Below are positions 25,624 to 35,370 of a stretch of DNA of 64,000 bases, one piece after another. Numbering within the stretch: the stretch's first letter is position 1; every line of letters begins with the position of its first letter. The position numbers were made by a program, and so were the translations under genes. A model generated the notes under the pieces. That model made no database searches, had not been told where the DNA came from, and was given only the letters and a program-made list of their open reading frames with translations. Source of the stretch: Bin80 sp026709335 (GTDB taxonomy: Bacteria; Bacteroidota; Rhodothermia; Rhodothermales; Bin80); NCBI GenBank assembly GCA_965200825.1, contig OZ241385.1:434001-498000 (forward strand). The letters are read 5' to 3'.

Positions 25624-26567
25624 TGAGAATCTTTGAATTTATTGATGAATCCATTGGAGACAAGGTTTAGAACATTGTTATCGGAATATGCACAAAGAAT
25701 ACGCATTCCGTTGAATTTTTGTGCAATTTTGTTGACTTCAGTCTGATTCATCGCTAGCAACGCAGTTGAGATTCCGTCACAAACAGTTGCAGATGAATGC
25801 ACTACAGCTGATAGAGCTGGACCTTGAATAGGGTAACCATGGCGCGGGTCAATAACATGCCCCCATATCTTGTTATCTTTTTGGAATGCCTTTCCATGAG
25901 GCGCGGAAACAGAGAATGCTTCGTCACGAATCGTGGTTGATGTGAGTACATGAGATTGATCCAGTGGATCCGCAATACCAATGGGCCAGCCGTCCTCATC
26001 TGGAGAAGGTGTACCAATGGCAGCCATGGTACTTGTCCCCCCATGTAGAAGAGCTGAGGTAATTCCACACTCTTGAAGTAGAGTAGTTGCCTCTTCAATT
26101 GCGTATCCCTTACCAATCGCTCCAAGATCTATGGCCATGCCGTCCCGCTTAAAGGCAATGGTACAGGTGGAATCATCTAACTCTACCTTATCCATTCCAG
26201 TTTTTTCTAGAGCTTCCTTTCGTTGGGCTTCTTCCGGCCACGACCCCGAGTCTCCCATAAATCCCCAGCAACGCATCAGGGGCCCCACAGTAATATCAAA
26301 AGCACCATCCGTGCTATGATGAAGATCGGAGGCCATTTGGAGAAGGGAAAAAAGATTTCGGTTTATCTCAACTGGAGTTTTAGATGCGTTCCTGTTTATG
26401 TGGCTGACTTCACTGGTCGGATCGTAGACGCTCAATCGCCGGTGCAAGCGCTTAATTTCTGCGAGTGCCTCTTCCCCCGCTGCCCTTAAGTAGACAGCAT
26501 CTTCCCCGTGAAGGACAAGCTCAAACCGTGTCGCCATGGCATGTAGCGCCAGTCGAACGGTTTGCAT
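25620..26567 (-). CDS. apbE: FAD:protein FMN transferase (ApbE family)
   Basis: ApbE covalently attaches FMN to threonine of target flavoproteins such as NqrC/RnfG. The 315-residue protein has the family blocks STDGAFDITVGPLMRCWGF, MAIDLGAIGKGYAIEEA, ALLHGGTSTMAAIG and HVIDPRHGYPIQGPALSAVV, including the Mg-binding and FAD-binding parts. There is no lipoprotein or Tat signal at the visible start, so it may act in the cytoplasm; the ATG at 26534 (MATRFELVLHGED) is an alternative. No obvious FMN-acceptor motif protein was recognised nearby. Overlap with the downstream Gfo/Idh/MocA gene indicates a joint redox role. Confidence 0.92.
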   Translation of the reverse strand: MQTVRLALHAMATRFELVLHGEDAVYLRAAGEEALAEIKRLHRRLSVYDPTSEVSHINRNASKTPVEINRNLFSLLQMASDLHHSTDGAFDITVGPLMRCWGFMGDSGSWPEEAQRKEALEKTGMDKVELDDSTCTIAFKRDGMAIDLGAIGKGYAIEEATTLLQECGITSALLHGGTSTMAAIGTPSPDEDGWPIGIADPLDQSHVLTSTTIRDEAFSVSAPHGKAFQKDNKIWGHVIDPRHGYPIQGPALSAVVHSSATVCDGISTALLAMNQTEVNKIAQKFNGMRILCAYSDNNVLNLVSNGFINKFKDSQ

Positions 26568-26643
26568 GCTGATATATCTATATCAAACCAAGCACGGAAG
26601 AGAGTAGAACTGTCTCTTCCGTGCCTCATTATCTGAACTCAAA

Positions 26644-28038
26644 TTAATAAGTTTCAGTCTCGTAGGTGATCGGCTCAATTTTCATGCCACCACCAGTATG
26701 GAGAGAACGATCTTCCTCATTGAAGTAGATCATTTCGCCCATGCGCTCGCTTAATTCTGCCATAGAGATGATCGTTTGTGCTCGAATGGCAACATCGATA
26801 TTTCCATTCGCAGGAACATCTTCACGAATTGCATCAAAGAAATTATTGATATGATCTGGTACGTTGACACCTGGAAGGAGGTTGTCCATTTGTTCTCCGT
26901 CAACCAAGTCAGCAAACGGGCGTTCGGGGCGGAGTTCAAGGTTTTCTCCGCTGAAGTATAGTGTACCTTCGTTACCACGAATCACCTGTGCAAGTCCCTG
27001 TTCATTTACACTACTTCCAGTGACCAGCATGCAGAGGCCGCTGGGGAATTCCGCCAGTAATTGACAGTTATCAGTCACATCCCGATCTTCCGGTCCGAGA
27101 TTTGCATCGCCAATCTTCTTGTTTCCGATTGAACAGACGCGAGTTGGAAATTCCGGATTACCTGTTGCAATCAGAAGGGGGTGGATACGATGAGCGAGAA
27201 GGTCTCCCAAAATGCCTGCACAGTATGGATAGTACTTCCGCCAGCGATGATAATGCTGAGCATTGAACTCACGGGAAGATACGGGGCCAAGCCATTTGTC
27301 CCAATCAAGTGTTTTTCCGGGCTCAAGTTCTGACTCCAGTTCGTAGTAGTTCCATTCGCCCTGGGGAGTATTCCTATGGTAAGAGTCCTGTGCCAACACC
27401 AGCGGTCCTATTCGGCCAGCGCGGATCAGTTCTGCAGCTGCATGCCATTTTCCCTGAGTACAGTACTGTGAGCCAATTTGAAATTTATGGCCTGTTTCCT
27501 TAACCTTATCATAGATCTCAAACCCTTCAGTAAAGTAACGGGTCATGGGTTTTTCGCAGTAGACATGCTTACCTGCATCCAGCGCATCTACCGCAATTTT
27601 CGTGTGCCAATGATCAACCGTACCGATGAAAACTGCATCAATATCAGGGTTGTCTAGAATTGCCTGATAGTCCTCATGAACCTCTACGGCGGCTTCACGG
27701 CCAGCTGCCTGGCGTGCAGCATCAAGTGCCTTATGAGCCCGGTCGCGTCGTTTGGAAAACAAATCACAAGCCGCTGCTCCAATAGCATTCAACTGAACGT
27801 TATGGCGAGGCCTCCCATTATTCGTTGGATTGGTGACGCTTAACAGGTGAGCATTAAAACCCTGTCCGCCCACACCTATAAATCCACATACAATTGCGTC
27901 ATTGGCCCCTAGCACTGAACCAGTTGCGGGTGCCTTGGAACGGGCAGTATTTACACCCTGCAATCCGGCCGCAACTGCGGCGGTACCGATAGCGGACTTT
28001 TTGATAAAGTCACGACGAGAGTTTTGTTTGTCTAGCAT
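26644..28038 (-). CDS. Tat-exported Gfo/Idh/MocA-family oxidoreductase 2
   Basis: A 464-residue paralogue with a clear twin-arginine signal (NSRRDFIKKSAIGTAAVAAG), the nucleotide-binding CGFIGVGGQGFNAHLLS, and the classical family motif VYCEKPMTRYF with the catalytic Lys. The C-terminal alpha/beta domain includes WDKWLGPV and HYHRWRKYYPYCAGILGDLL. This is the long GH109/MocA-like exported type abundant in Bacteroidota. The substrate is unknown; sugar or polyol oxidation is the family norm. It lies 76 bp upstream of apbE in the same direction and may head that operon. Identity to oxidoreductase 1 is limited, so it is not a recent duplicate. Confidence 0.92.
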   Translation of the reverse strand: MLDKQNSRRDFIKKSAIGTAAVAAGLQGVNTARSKAPATGSVLGANDAIVCGFIGVGGQGFNAHLLSVTNPTNNGRPRHNVQLNAIGAAACDLFSKRRDRAHKALDAARQAAGREAAVEVHEDYQAILDNPDIDAVFIGTVDHWHTKIAVDALDAGKHVYCEKPMTRYFTEGFEIYDKVKETGHKFQIGSQYCTQGKWHAAAELIRAGRIGPLVLAQDSYHRNTPQGEWNYYELESELEPGKTLDWDKWLGPVSSREFNAQHYHRWRKYYPYCAGILGDLLAHRIHPLLIATGNPEFPTRVCSIGNKKIGDANLGPEDRDVTDNCQLLAEFPSGLCMLVTGSSVNEQGLAQVIRGNEGTLYFSGENLELRPERPFADLVDGEQMDNLLPGVNVPDHINNFFDAIREDVPANGNIDVAIRAQTIISMAELSERMGEMIYFNEEDRSLHTGGGMKIEPITYETETY

Positions 28039-28411
28039 GATAAGTTATAATGATAGTTGACAATAATGAATGGAACCGCTTCCGAAAGCCGAGGCGGGCC
28101 CGGTAAGATACAAAAAAAAATTAAAAGAACAGATAGAAGACATGCCAATCAAACCTCTCCGCTTCAAATGGTTGTCAGTTTCTCATCGACATATCATCCG
28201 GCATAAATTTTGAGAGGTTTAGTGCTTCGTTATCTGTTTGATGAAGGCTGTTTTTAATGGTTCTCATTATCTTTAATGAATTGTGATTGTCTATCTTCAT
28301 GGATGTCGGTGTTACATATCTTCGGTAGAGCCCTGTCCTCGGAGGGAATACAGACAGCACATACCAACACGTAATATGAAACAATTACGGCTGAATCAGC
28401 CTAAAATATAA
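28039..28411. other. divergent intergenic region, about 370 bp
   Basis: Separates leftward oxidoreductase 2 and rightward yceI, so it should hold both promoters. No operator or RNA was recognised. Bases 28102-28121 contain an A/T-rich stretch. Confidence 0.4.
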
Positions 28412-29029
28412 ATGACCAAACTGTCACGGAAAATGATATCTTCTCTGAATTGGAAATCTTTGTCATGCGCACTTTTCCTGGTTATAATTCTGATAACACC
28501 TGTATATGCGCAGATTACAAATTACACCATCGCTCCTGAGAGTAACATATATGTAGACGGAACCTCAAATCAGACACCTGAATGGAGAGTCTATGCAACG
28601 GAAATTACTGGTACAGTGAACTTGAATGAAGAGGGCAATGTAGATACCGCACAGATAGTCGTGCCCTCCAAGATGATGAAGAGTAAAAAAAGCCCGATTA
28701 TGGATCGGGGGATGTATGATGCACTTCAGGCAAATGATTTTCCCGAGATTATTTATAAACTTGCTTCGGTTTCGGACGTCACCGCCTCCAATGATACCAT
28801 GTTCACGCTCAATGCAACGGGTAATCTGACGATTGCAGCGGAAACCAAAGAAATCAATCTTCCTGTGGAGGGCATCAGGAAGCCGGGTGGTGCAATCCAT
28901 TTCAGAGGAACACATGAACTCCTGATGACCGATTATGGACTCAAGCCTCCCTCCCTCATGTTTGGGCGTCTCAGAACTGGTGATGAACTGGTTATCACCT
29001 TTGAGATCGTTGCCGTTCCGGCAGAATAG
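28412..29029 (+). CDS. YceI-family periplasmic lipid-binding protein
   Basis: A 205-residue exported protein with a signal peptide (CALFLVIILITPVYA, cleavage before QITNYT). The mature domain fits YceI, an eight-stranded lipocalin-like barrel that binds polyisoprenoids. Visible features are the VDGTSN start, VPSKMMKSKKSPIMDRGM and YDALQANDFPEIIYKL, TLNATGNLTIAAETKEI and the terminal VITFEIVAV. Family members may act in isoprenoid or quinone handling or stress response; no specific role is shown. The start could be one of two nearby ATGs (28412 or 28433). It is convergent with the VPS10-like gene, without a recognised terminator in between. Confidence 0.9.
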   Translation: MTKLSRKMISSLNWKSLSCALFLVIILITPVYAQITNYTIAPESNIYVDGTSNQTPEWRVYATEITGTVNLNEEGNVDTAQIVVPSKMMKSKKSPIMDRGMYDALQANDFPEIIYKLASVSDVTASNDTMFTLNATGNLTIAAETKEINLPVEGIRKPGGAIHFRGTHELLMTDYGLKPPSLMFGRLRTGDELVITFEIVAVPAE

Positions 29030-29232
29030 ACACTAGAGCTCCAAAAGCTTGCACCTGTTTTTGACCCGGAATATGATGATGACCTTGATATCCGGGAAGC
29101 CTCGACCGTCATTGGCCGCAGGGACTGTAGACGTTGCGTGATTTTTCAAGGAAATCGTATCAGGTGAATGCCCGGATTGTTAGATGGAGTGCTCACTTGT
29201 TTCATCTGTATCCACAAGAATTGCGGTAGAGC

Positions 29233-32200
29233 CTATCTTTGAATTGGTGGTGCACCTGTTGCCTCTAGAGCACTGGTCAGCGCCGGGAGTACCGTTTCTT
29301 CAAAGGATGTCAAAGTTGCTTCAAGTTCAATGAGTTGGGTTTCGGCGATCTCCAACGACCGTTCGTGTAAATCCGTGGGTCCATAGGTGTTCTGTAGGCC
29401 ACTCATTCCCACAAACAGCCGCGACATGAGTGTGGGTGAATTCCTTTCGCCAAGAGGATTTTTTGATTCATATCCGGTCAGATTATGATCAATTCCAAGG
29501 AGAGTAGTTCGTGCCTTGTGAAGCTCTGTGGTGAGTTCTGCTGAAGGATTTGTTGCCCGAAGATGCGCAGTCTCCATGGCTTCGATTAATTCGGTATGAT
29601 TTTCAAGAGACTCTGAGAATTTACTTGCGCGTTGCATCAGCGAAGCAACTTTTTTGCGATAGGAGTTGATTTCGCCAGGAGTTTTTCCCTCAAGTGCAGG
29701 CGCTCGAAGGGGTTCAACTTCAAATGAAGTAGGCCCGGAAAGAACTGATTCCATCCCATCGCTCACCCGAACTAACGTGGCGGTGTAGGTGCCAGGTGTG
29801 GCAAGGAATCGGCCTGAGCCGTTATTTTGACTTCCGGGTCTGACTACGCTGGTCGCGGGATATCTTAGATCCCAGGTCGCTCGATGCATTCCTTTAGACG
29901 TGCCGCCAGCAACACGGCCGGCCACCTGGTTTGCTTCATCTCTGATCACGATAAAAACCTTGTCTTCAGTCTCGTTGAGCTCGGCGTCAAGTGCATCCCA
30001 GCCAGGAAAAGGAATATCCTCATCGGGGTCGATCTCCTTTTCTGCTTCCACCCGGGCCTGTTTCAGCGTTTGAGAGCCTTCACGAAGGTAGTAGGTGAAG
30101 TTTGTGCCATAAGGAGGGTTCGGGGCGGCAAAATAGTTAGTCCCCTGAGCAGTTCCTGCGACGTCACGTTCAATAAACAGCTTGGTTGTGCGCGGTGTGA
30201 ACAGATGAGCATCCTGAGAGAGCAATTCTTCATTCACGAGCCGGAGGGGGGAGTAGTCGTCAAGAACGAAAAATCCACGGCCAAATGACGCAGCTATGAC
30301 GTCATTTTCCCGTCTTTGAATCACAATATCCCGGAATGAAATCGTTGCATCGGATGCAATCTTTGTCCAGTACTTCCCACCATCAACGGTAAAGTAGATT
30401 CCAAATTCAGTCGCAGTAAACAATAAATCAGGGTTCACATGATCTTGTACAATACGCCAAATTAGTGTTCGATCCGGAAGATTTCCGGCAATGGAAGTCC
30501 AGGTACGACCACGATCGATACTTTTGATCAGATAGGGAGACAGATCCCCGAATTTATGATGGTCAAGTGCAGCATATACGACGTCTGCGTTATGCAAGTC
30601 GGCATAGAGGTTATTTACGAATGCGCCCGCAGGGATTCCATCAATGTTTCCAACTTCCAGAGTGCGCCAATTTTGACCATCGTCTTCTGTAATCTGAATC
30701 AGACCATCGTCTGTCCCTACATATAGGAGTCCTGCTTCAAGAGGGGATTCAGCTATAGATGATATAGTATTATAGACGGACATGGCATAAAAATCCCATG
30801 GATTATTATAGCTCTGGACACGCCCCATGATCGGAAGTTCAATACGTTCCTGATCAAGAGTCAGATCTCCGGAAATGGCTTTCCAGCTGTCTCCGCGATC
30901 AATTGATTTCCAGACGCGGTAGGATCCAAAGTATAGTGTAGCCGGGTCATGAGGGCTCACAACGATGGGGGCATCCCAGTTGTAGCGTTCATTTTTTTCA
31001 CCACTCCCTGCCTGGGGCTGAATCAGAGTTTGTTCGCCGGTAATCAGGTCAACACGATGTAATCGTCCCTGTTGAGATTGAGCGTAGATAATGTCAGGGT
31101 TTCCAGGTTCAACTGCGGATTGGTGTCCATCTCCTCCGAGTGTTTTGAACCAGTCAGCGTTTCGTATTCCGTGTCGATTATCGGTTCGCGAAGGGCCTCC
31201 ATGAGATCCGTTATCCTGTGTGCCGCCAAAGATGCGATAGAACGGTTCGGAGTCATCTACGGCAACTTTATAGTATTGTGTGATCGGAAGATTGCCGATA
31301 AAATCCCATGATTTTGTACCATCATAGGTTTGAAAAAGTCCCCCATCGGTTCCCATGAGAATATAATCCGGATCATCCATACGGAAGCCCATTGCATGGT
31401 TGTCCACATGTTTATCGGTACCACTCATTCGATAAAATGTACGTCCATGATCATGGGATACCTGCACACGCACATCCATGAGATAGATCGTTCCCTCTTG
31501 GTGTGGTGAAGCATAGAGTTCCTGATAATAATGGGGACCAGTTGCTCCTGCAACTGCATCCGACATTTTTTCCCAGGAAGCTCCCCGATCAGAAGACATA
31601 AATATTCCGCCGGTTCTCAGATCAAGTTCAATTGCTGCATAAATGATGTCCGGGTTTTGAGGTGAAATCGCCAGGCCGATTTTTCCAAGGTTTGATTTGG
31701 GGATTCCTTTGGTAAGGGGCATCCAGGTGTGTCCACCATCTGTACTTTTATGAAGTCCAGTGCCGGGGCCACCTCCCATATATGCAGCTACATTCCTATG
31801 CCTTTGCCATGTAGCAGCATATAGAACTGAGGGATCTCGAGGATCAATGACCAAATCCGTGACTCCGACCCATTCATTATCTCCGAGTTTGTGCTCCCAT
31901 GACTTACCTCCATCCGTACTCATATAGAGTCCTCGCTCCCCTCCACTATTCCAGAGTGGCCCTTGTGCAGCAACCCAGATTACGTCACTGTTATCCGGAT
32001 GAACAATGATTCGCGAAATATGTCGAGATTCCTTGAGCCCCATGTTGTGCCATGTTTCGCCTCCATCATCACTACGATAGATACCGTCGCCATAGCCTAC
32101 GTGTCGGCCGCCGACATTTTCTCCTGTGCCAACCCAAACCGTATGAGGGTTTCGTGGATCCAGAGTGATGGCTCCAATAGAGTAAGATCCTTGCCCGTCA

Positions 32201-32451
32201 AAAAGAGATTTCCAGGTAGTTCCGGCATTGCCAGTTTTCCATACACCGCCACTTCCTACGGCGACATACCACACATTGTCATCTTCAGGATGCATTGCAA
32301 TGTCGGCAATGCGCCCCGATGTGAATGCAGGCCCCACATTGCGTAATTTTATGGCAGAGAAATCTGTCTCATGAACCAAGTTGTCTTGAGCGAAAACGGG
32401 GGATGTCATGAGAATCCCGATCAGGGAAAGCGTACGAACGAGGTAAGTCAT
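29233..32451 (-). CDS. VPS10/sortilin-type Asp-box beta-propeller protein
   Basis: A 1072-residue exported protein with a signal peptide (SLIGILMTSPVFA). It is built from many Asp-box (BNR) repeats of the S-x-D-x-G-x-x-W type, for example SDDGGETWHNM, STDGGKSWEHK, STDGGHTWMPL, SSDRGASWEKM, SIDRGDSWKAI, SIDRGRTWTSI and TVDGGKYWTKI, forming large beta-propellers like those of sortilin or WD40/YVTN glycosidase-like proteins. The C-terminal 250 residues form a beta domain then a helical part (MQRASKFSESLENHTELI). Such proteins are common and abundant in Bacteroidota, often annotated as glycosyl hydrolase; no catalytic residues are evident. It may be a surface binding protein. Confidence 0.9.
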   Translation of the reverse strand: MTYLVRTLSLIGILMTSPVFAQDNLVHETDFSAIKLRNVGPAFTSGRIADIAMHPEDDNVWYVAVGSGGVWKTGNAGTTWKSLFDGQGSYSIGAITLDPRNPHTVWVGTGENVGGRHVGYGDGIYRSDDGGETWHNMGLKESRHISRIIVHPDNSDVIWVAAQGPLWNSGGERGLYMSTDGGKSWEHKLGDNEWVGVTDLVIDPRDPSVLYAATWQRHRNVAAYMGGGPGTGLHKSTDGGHTWMPLTKGIPKSNLGKIGLAISPQNPDIIYAAIELDLRTGGIFMSSDRGASWEKMSDAVAGATGPHYYQELYASPHQEGTIYLMDVRVQVSHDHGRTFYRMSGTDKHVDNHAMGFRMDDPDYILMGTDGGLFQTYDGTKSWDFIGNLPITQYYKVAVDDSEPFYRIFGGTQDNGSHGGPSRTDNRHGIRNADWFKTLGGDGHQSAVEPGNPDIIYAQSQQGRLHRVDLITGEQTLIQPQAGSGEKNERYNWDAPIVVSPHDPATLYFGSYRVWKSIDRGDSWKAISGDLTLDQERIELPIMGRVQSYNNPWDFYAMSVYNTISSIAESPLEAGLLYVGTDDGLIQITEDDGQNWRTLEVGNIDGIPAGAFVNNLYADLHNADVVYAALDHHKFGDLSPYLIKSIDRGRTWTSIAGNLPDRTLIWRIVQDHVNPDLLFTATEFGIYFTVDGGKYWTKIASDATISFRDIVIQRRENDVIAASFGRGFFVLDDYSPLRLVNEELLSQDAHLFTPRTTKLFIERDVAGTAQGTNYFAAPNPPYGTNFTYYLREGSQTLKQARVEAEKEIDPDEDIPFPGWDALDAELNETEDKVFIVIRDEANQVAGRVAGGTSKGMHRATWDLRYPATSVVRPGSQNNGSGRFLATPGTYTATLVRVSDGMESVLSGPTSFEVEPLRAPALEGKTPGEINSYRKKVASLMQRASKFSESLENHTELIEAMETAHLRATNPSAELTTELHKARTTLLGIDHNLTGYESKNPLGERNSPTLMSRLFVGMSGLQNTYGPTDLHERSLEIAETQLIELEATLTSFEETVLPALTSALEATGAPPIQR

Positions 32452-32679
32452 ATGAAATGTTATTTGGAATAAGCCCGAAAGATAAGATTATGGAACGGGA
32501 AATATGGATTATTTCACAAAAAATCGAAAATTCAATAATCCAAAAATGAAGAATGAAGGTGAAAAATGTCTATAGAATTGCCAATTCCCAGAAGAATGTT
32601 TTCCTAGTAGCCAATCATGCACCGGTTGCGGGACGGGTTTCTATGGATCCACTGTCTTCGTCCTTTAGGTTGAGGTCAA

Positions 32680-33492
32680 TCATCCAATACGCCTGTGGTT
32701 CAGACAGGGTAGCCGCTTACGCAGTTGATTCTGATATGCGAAATTCAAGTCGCTGCTGATCACACAGGTTCGATCTGGTGCCTGTGCAAGAATCTGTCCC
32801 CAAGGATCAATGATTACCGAGTGTCCAAAACTTTCCCGCTCGGTATTGTGCCGTCCGAACTGAGCTGGTGCAACCACATAGGACAGGTTTTCAATTGCAC
32901 GTGCCCGAAGAAGTGCAAGCCAATGGTATGCACCAGTTCTCCAAGTGAATGCCGAGGGGACAAAGAGTACCCGCGCGCCCTGAGCCGTCAATACTCTGTA
33001 TAATTCTGGAAAGCGCAGGTCGTAGCATACGCTGAGTCCCATTTTTGCTCCCAGAGCTTCAAATGTGACAGGTGTCTTACCTGGCTTAATGTAACGAGAT
33101 TCCATAAATGAGTGAGAGTCGTCCAAATGAATATCAAATAGATGGATTTTGTCGTATCGAGTAATAATTTGACCGTCGGGTCCAAAAACCAGGCAGGTGT
33201 TTGTGACTCGATCATTTGCCGACAGGGGTACCGTGCCTCCCAAGATATATATGGAATGTGATTGAGCTAATTTCTGGAGCAGCTCAACTGCGGGTCCATC
33301 ATTAAGGTTTTCGACCGCATCGATCTTTTTTCCCTCTCGATCCAGGTATGAAAAATTTTCGGGAAGTGCCACAAGTTGTGCATTTTGAGAAACTGCTTCT
33401 TCAATCAAAAGCTTCGCCTGTGAAAGGTTAGCGTCGATGTTTTGGCCAGAGCACATTTGCACGGCGGCTACTCGTATGGAAGAAGGAGACAT
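32680..33492 (-). CDS. carbon-nitrogen hydrolase (Nit1/nitrilase-superfamily amidase)
   Basis: A 270-residue amidase with the nitrilase-fold catalytic triad: Glu45 in ALPENFSY, Lys115 in RYDKIHLFD and Cys156 in LSVCYDLRFPE. The length, the DVHLDDSHSF-like IHLDDSHSFMES and the RARAIENLSYVVAPAQFG block match the Nit1 type, whose members hydrolyse deaminated glutathione (a metabolite-repair reaction). That assignment is by similarity, since substrates within the superfamily vary. It is cytoplasmic, with no signal. Its start overlaps the beginning of the divergent upstream frame of the lipoprotein gene, supporting the shorter start chosen for the latter. Confidence 0.93.
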   Translation of the reverse strand: MSPSSIRVAAVQMCSGQNIDANLSQAKLLIEEAVSQNAQLVALPENFSYLDREGKKIDAVENLNDGPAVELLQKLAQSHSIYILGGTVPLSANDRVTNTCLVFGPDGQIITRYDKIHLFDIHLDDSHSFMESRYIKPGKTPVTFEALGAKMGLSVCYDLRFPELYRVLTAQGARVLFVPSAFTWRTGAYHWLALLRARAIENLSYVVAPAQFGRHNTERESFGHSVIIDPWGQILAQAPDRTCVISSDLNFAYQNQLRKRLPCLNHRRIG

Positions 33493-33549
33493 GGAGAGAA
33501 AATTCAGATGATGTATATTTCGTGTCCAACCAGATACTCCCTTAATTTG

Positions 33550-34410
33550 ATGCGTTTATTTAGTACAATTTTGTTTGTTGTCATTTTTATACTCGGCTGT
33601 GGCAATATGGAAACAGAACAGGCCATGATGGAAGAGCCTGATATCAGTTCACTCACTGCCGTAACTGAAGCACGCCTCATGGCGACAGAAGGAGGCCAAC
33701 TCCTGTTACGTGCAATTAATGCTCATGGTGGCTTAGATGCCTGGCACAACGCAGAGACGAGCAGTTATGTTTGGGGATTTGAAGGTGGCATGAAGGGGAA
33801 AATGGTTGCCCATAATCGAACTCGGCAGGTATACCATGATATCATGTTTATGGGGGACGAAGCAGCACCGGATGCTCAGATGGCCTGGGATGGAACCAAT
33901 GCCTGGATTTACCCTGATTCCCTTCCCACATCACCACGCTTTATGGCCACTACGGGGTACTATTTTCAGTCAATTCCCTTTATCCTTGCCGATCCCGGAG
34001 TTCGTTATGAGGTATTGACTCCTGCGCTCCTTGATAGCGTAGAGCATCAGATTGTGCGTGCAACGTTTGATGATGGTGTAGGAGACGCTCCAGGAGATCA
34101 TTACACGCTCTACATTAATCCCGAAACACACATGGTCAATGCAATTCTGTATCGATCAACATATGGCCGCGGACGTCCGGAGATCAGCGAAGATATGCTT
34201 CAGACGCTTCTATACTACGAGGATTATGTTACAGTTGACGGGTTAACGGTCCCCACTCAATTTGAAGGATATGGATTTTCAGGGGGATCGAAAGGTGAAA
34301 AATATTATGAGGCCGCATCGAGCGAACATTCTTATACGCAGCCGTTTGATGAAAGCCGGCTTGTTATGCCAGAAGGTGGCAGGGTAGATCCAATGCCTTC
34401 CAGTGAGTAA
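33550..34410 (+). CDS. lipoprotein of unknown function
   Basis: Start 33550 gives a lipoprotein signal (MRLFSTILFVVIFILGC) with the lipidated Cys in ILGC. An ATG at 33508 adds a leader and is possible; starts further left would overlap the amidase gene. The 286-residue protein then has a helical segment (LMATEGGQLLLRAINAHGG) followed by a beta-rich domain (SSYVWGFEGGMKGKMVAHN, YYEDYVTVDGLTVPTQFEGYGF) reminiscent of LolA-like outer-membrane lipoprotein-sorting folds (DUF6503-like). The function is not known. It is followed after 50 bp by the split oxidoreductase gene and may be co-transcribed with it. Confidence 0.75.
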   Translation: MRLFSTILFVVIFILGCGNMETEQAMMEEPDISSLTAVTEARLMATEGGQLLLRAINAHGGLDAWHNAETSSYVWGFEGGMKGKMVAHNRTRQVYHDIMFMGDEAAPDAQMAWDGTNAWIYPDSLPTSPRFMATTGYYFQSIPFILADPGVRYEVLTPALLDSVEHQIVRATFDDGVGDAPGDHYTLYINPETHMVNAILYRSTYGRGRPEISEDMLQTLLYYEDYVTVDGLTVPTQFEGYGFSGGSKGEKYYEAASSEHSYTQPFDESRLVMPEGGRVDPMPSSE

Positions 34411-34460
34411 ATTTGTCCTTTGTGCAGTTTGCATTTGAGTCAAAAGTAAAAACTTGTGTC

Positions 34461-35370
34461 ATGTCAAAAATAGTCAGCTGTATGGATCGCCGAGAATTTA
34501 TTACTACTACTGTGGGGGCATTATCGGTTGCAACGGTGCTTCCCGGACGAGTGATTGGTAGAACAAGTCATGTCTCTCCGAACGATAAAATTCATGTTGC
34601 ATTGATTGGCTGCGGAACGCAGGGCTTGCGTCAATTGATGAGCGATTGGTTGCCAAGAGATGATATTCATCTGGTTGCACTTTGTGATCCAAATAAGGAT
34701 TCGGAGGATTATCGTGACTGGAGTCCACATGGACTCCGCAATGAGGTGCGTCAGTTTTTGAACAACCCAAATTGGGGATCCGAAACAGGGATTCGAGCCG
34801 GCCTCATGGCGGCAAAGGAGGTAGTTGAAGGTCATTATGCAAACAAACGCGGACAGAGTAACTGGCATGGCTTGAAGCTTTACTCGGATTTTCGAGAAAT
34901 GCTGGCCGAGTCCGAAGGCATAGATGTCATTATTAATGTGACACCTGAGCACCTTCACGGAGTCATTAATATTGCCGTAATGAAGGCGGGAAAAGCTGTG
35001 GTCTCTCACAAGGTACTTGCCAACACATTGCATGAGGTGCATCAAACTGTACAGGTTGCCAAGGAAACCGGTGTGACAAGTCACCTATTGGCGTGGAATA
35101 ATGATCCCGAACTCTATCAATTGTGGGAGTGGATCGATCTGGGAGTCATTGGTAAAGTAAAGGAGGTACATAATTGGTCCAATCGCCCTGTGTGGCCACA
35201 GGGGTGGCTTGAAACACCCAAGGAGGAAATGGCAATCCCAGATGGCCTAGACTGGAAACTGTGGCTTGGATGTGTTCCTGATCGACCATATCATATTGAT
35301 TACACGCATGCTCTTTTTCGAGGATGGTATGAATTTGGGAGCGGCGCTCTGGGAGATATGGGATACTATA
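34461..35370 (+). pseudogene. Gfo/Idh/MocA-family oxidoreductase 3, 5' part, split by an IS element
   Basis: The N-terminal part has a Tat signal (MDRREFITTTVGALSVATVLP), the Rossmann segment VALIGCGTQGLRQLMSDWLP, the family-specific NVTPEHLHGVINIAVMKAG with VVSHKVLAN, and WLGCVPDRPYHIDY. It ends in GSGALGDMGYY where the IS element enters. The C-terminal part is at 36999-37601. Joining tac-tat at 35364-35369 to the codon at 37002 with a single TATA restores the frame exactly (GYYSLWRTYRILNPG). Start is ambiguous (34413, 34461 or 34482); MDRREF is the functional signal start. A truncated product would lack part of the substrate-binding domain. Confidence 0.88.
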
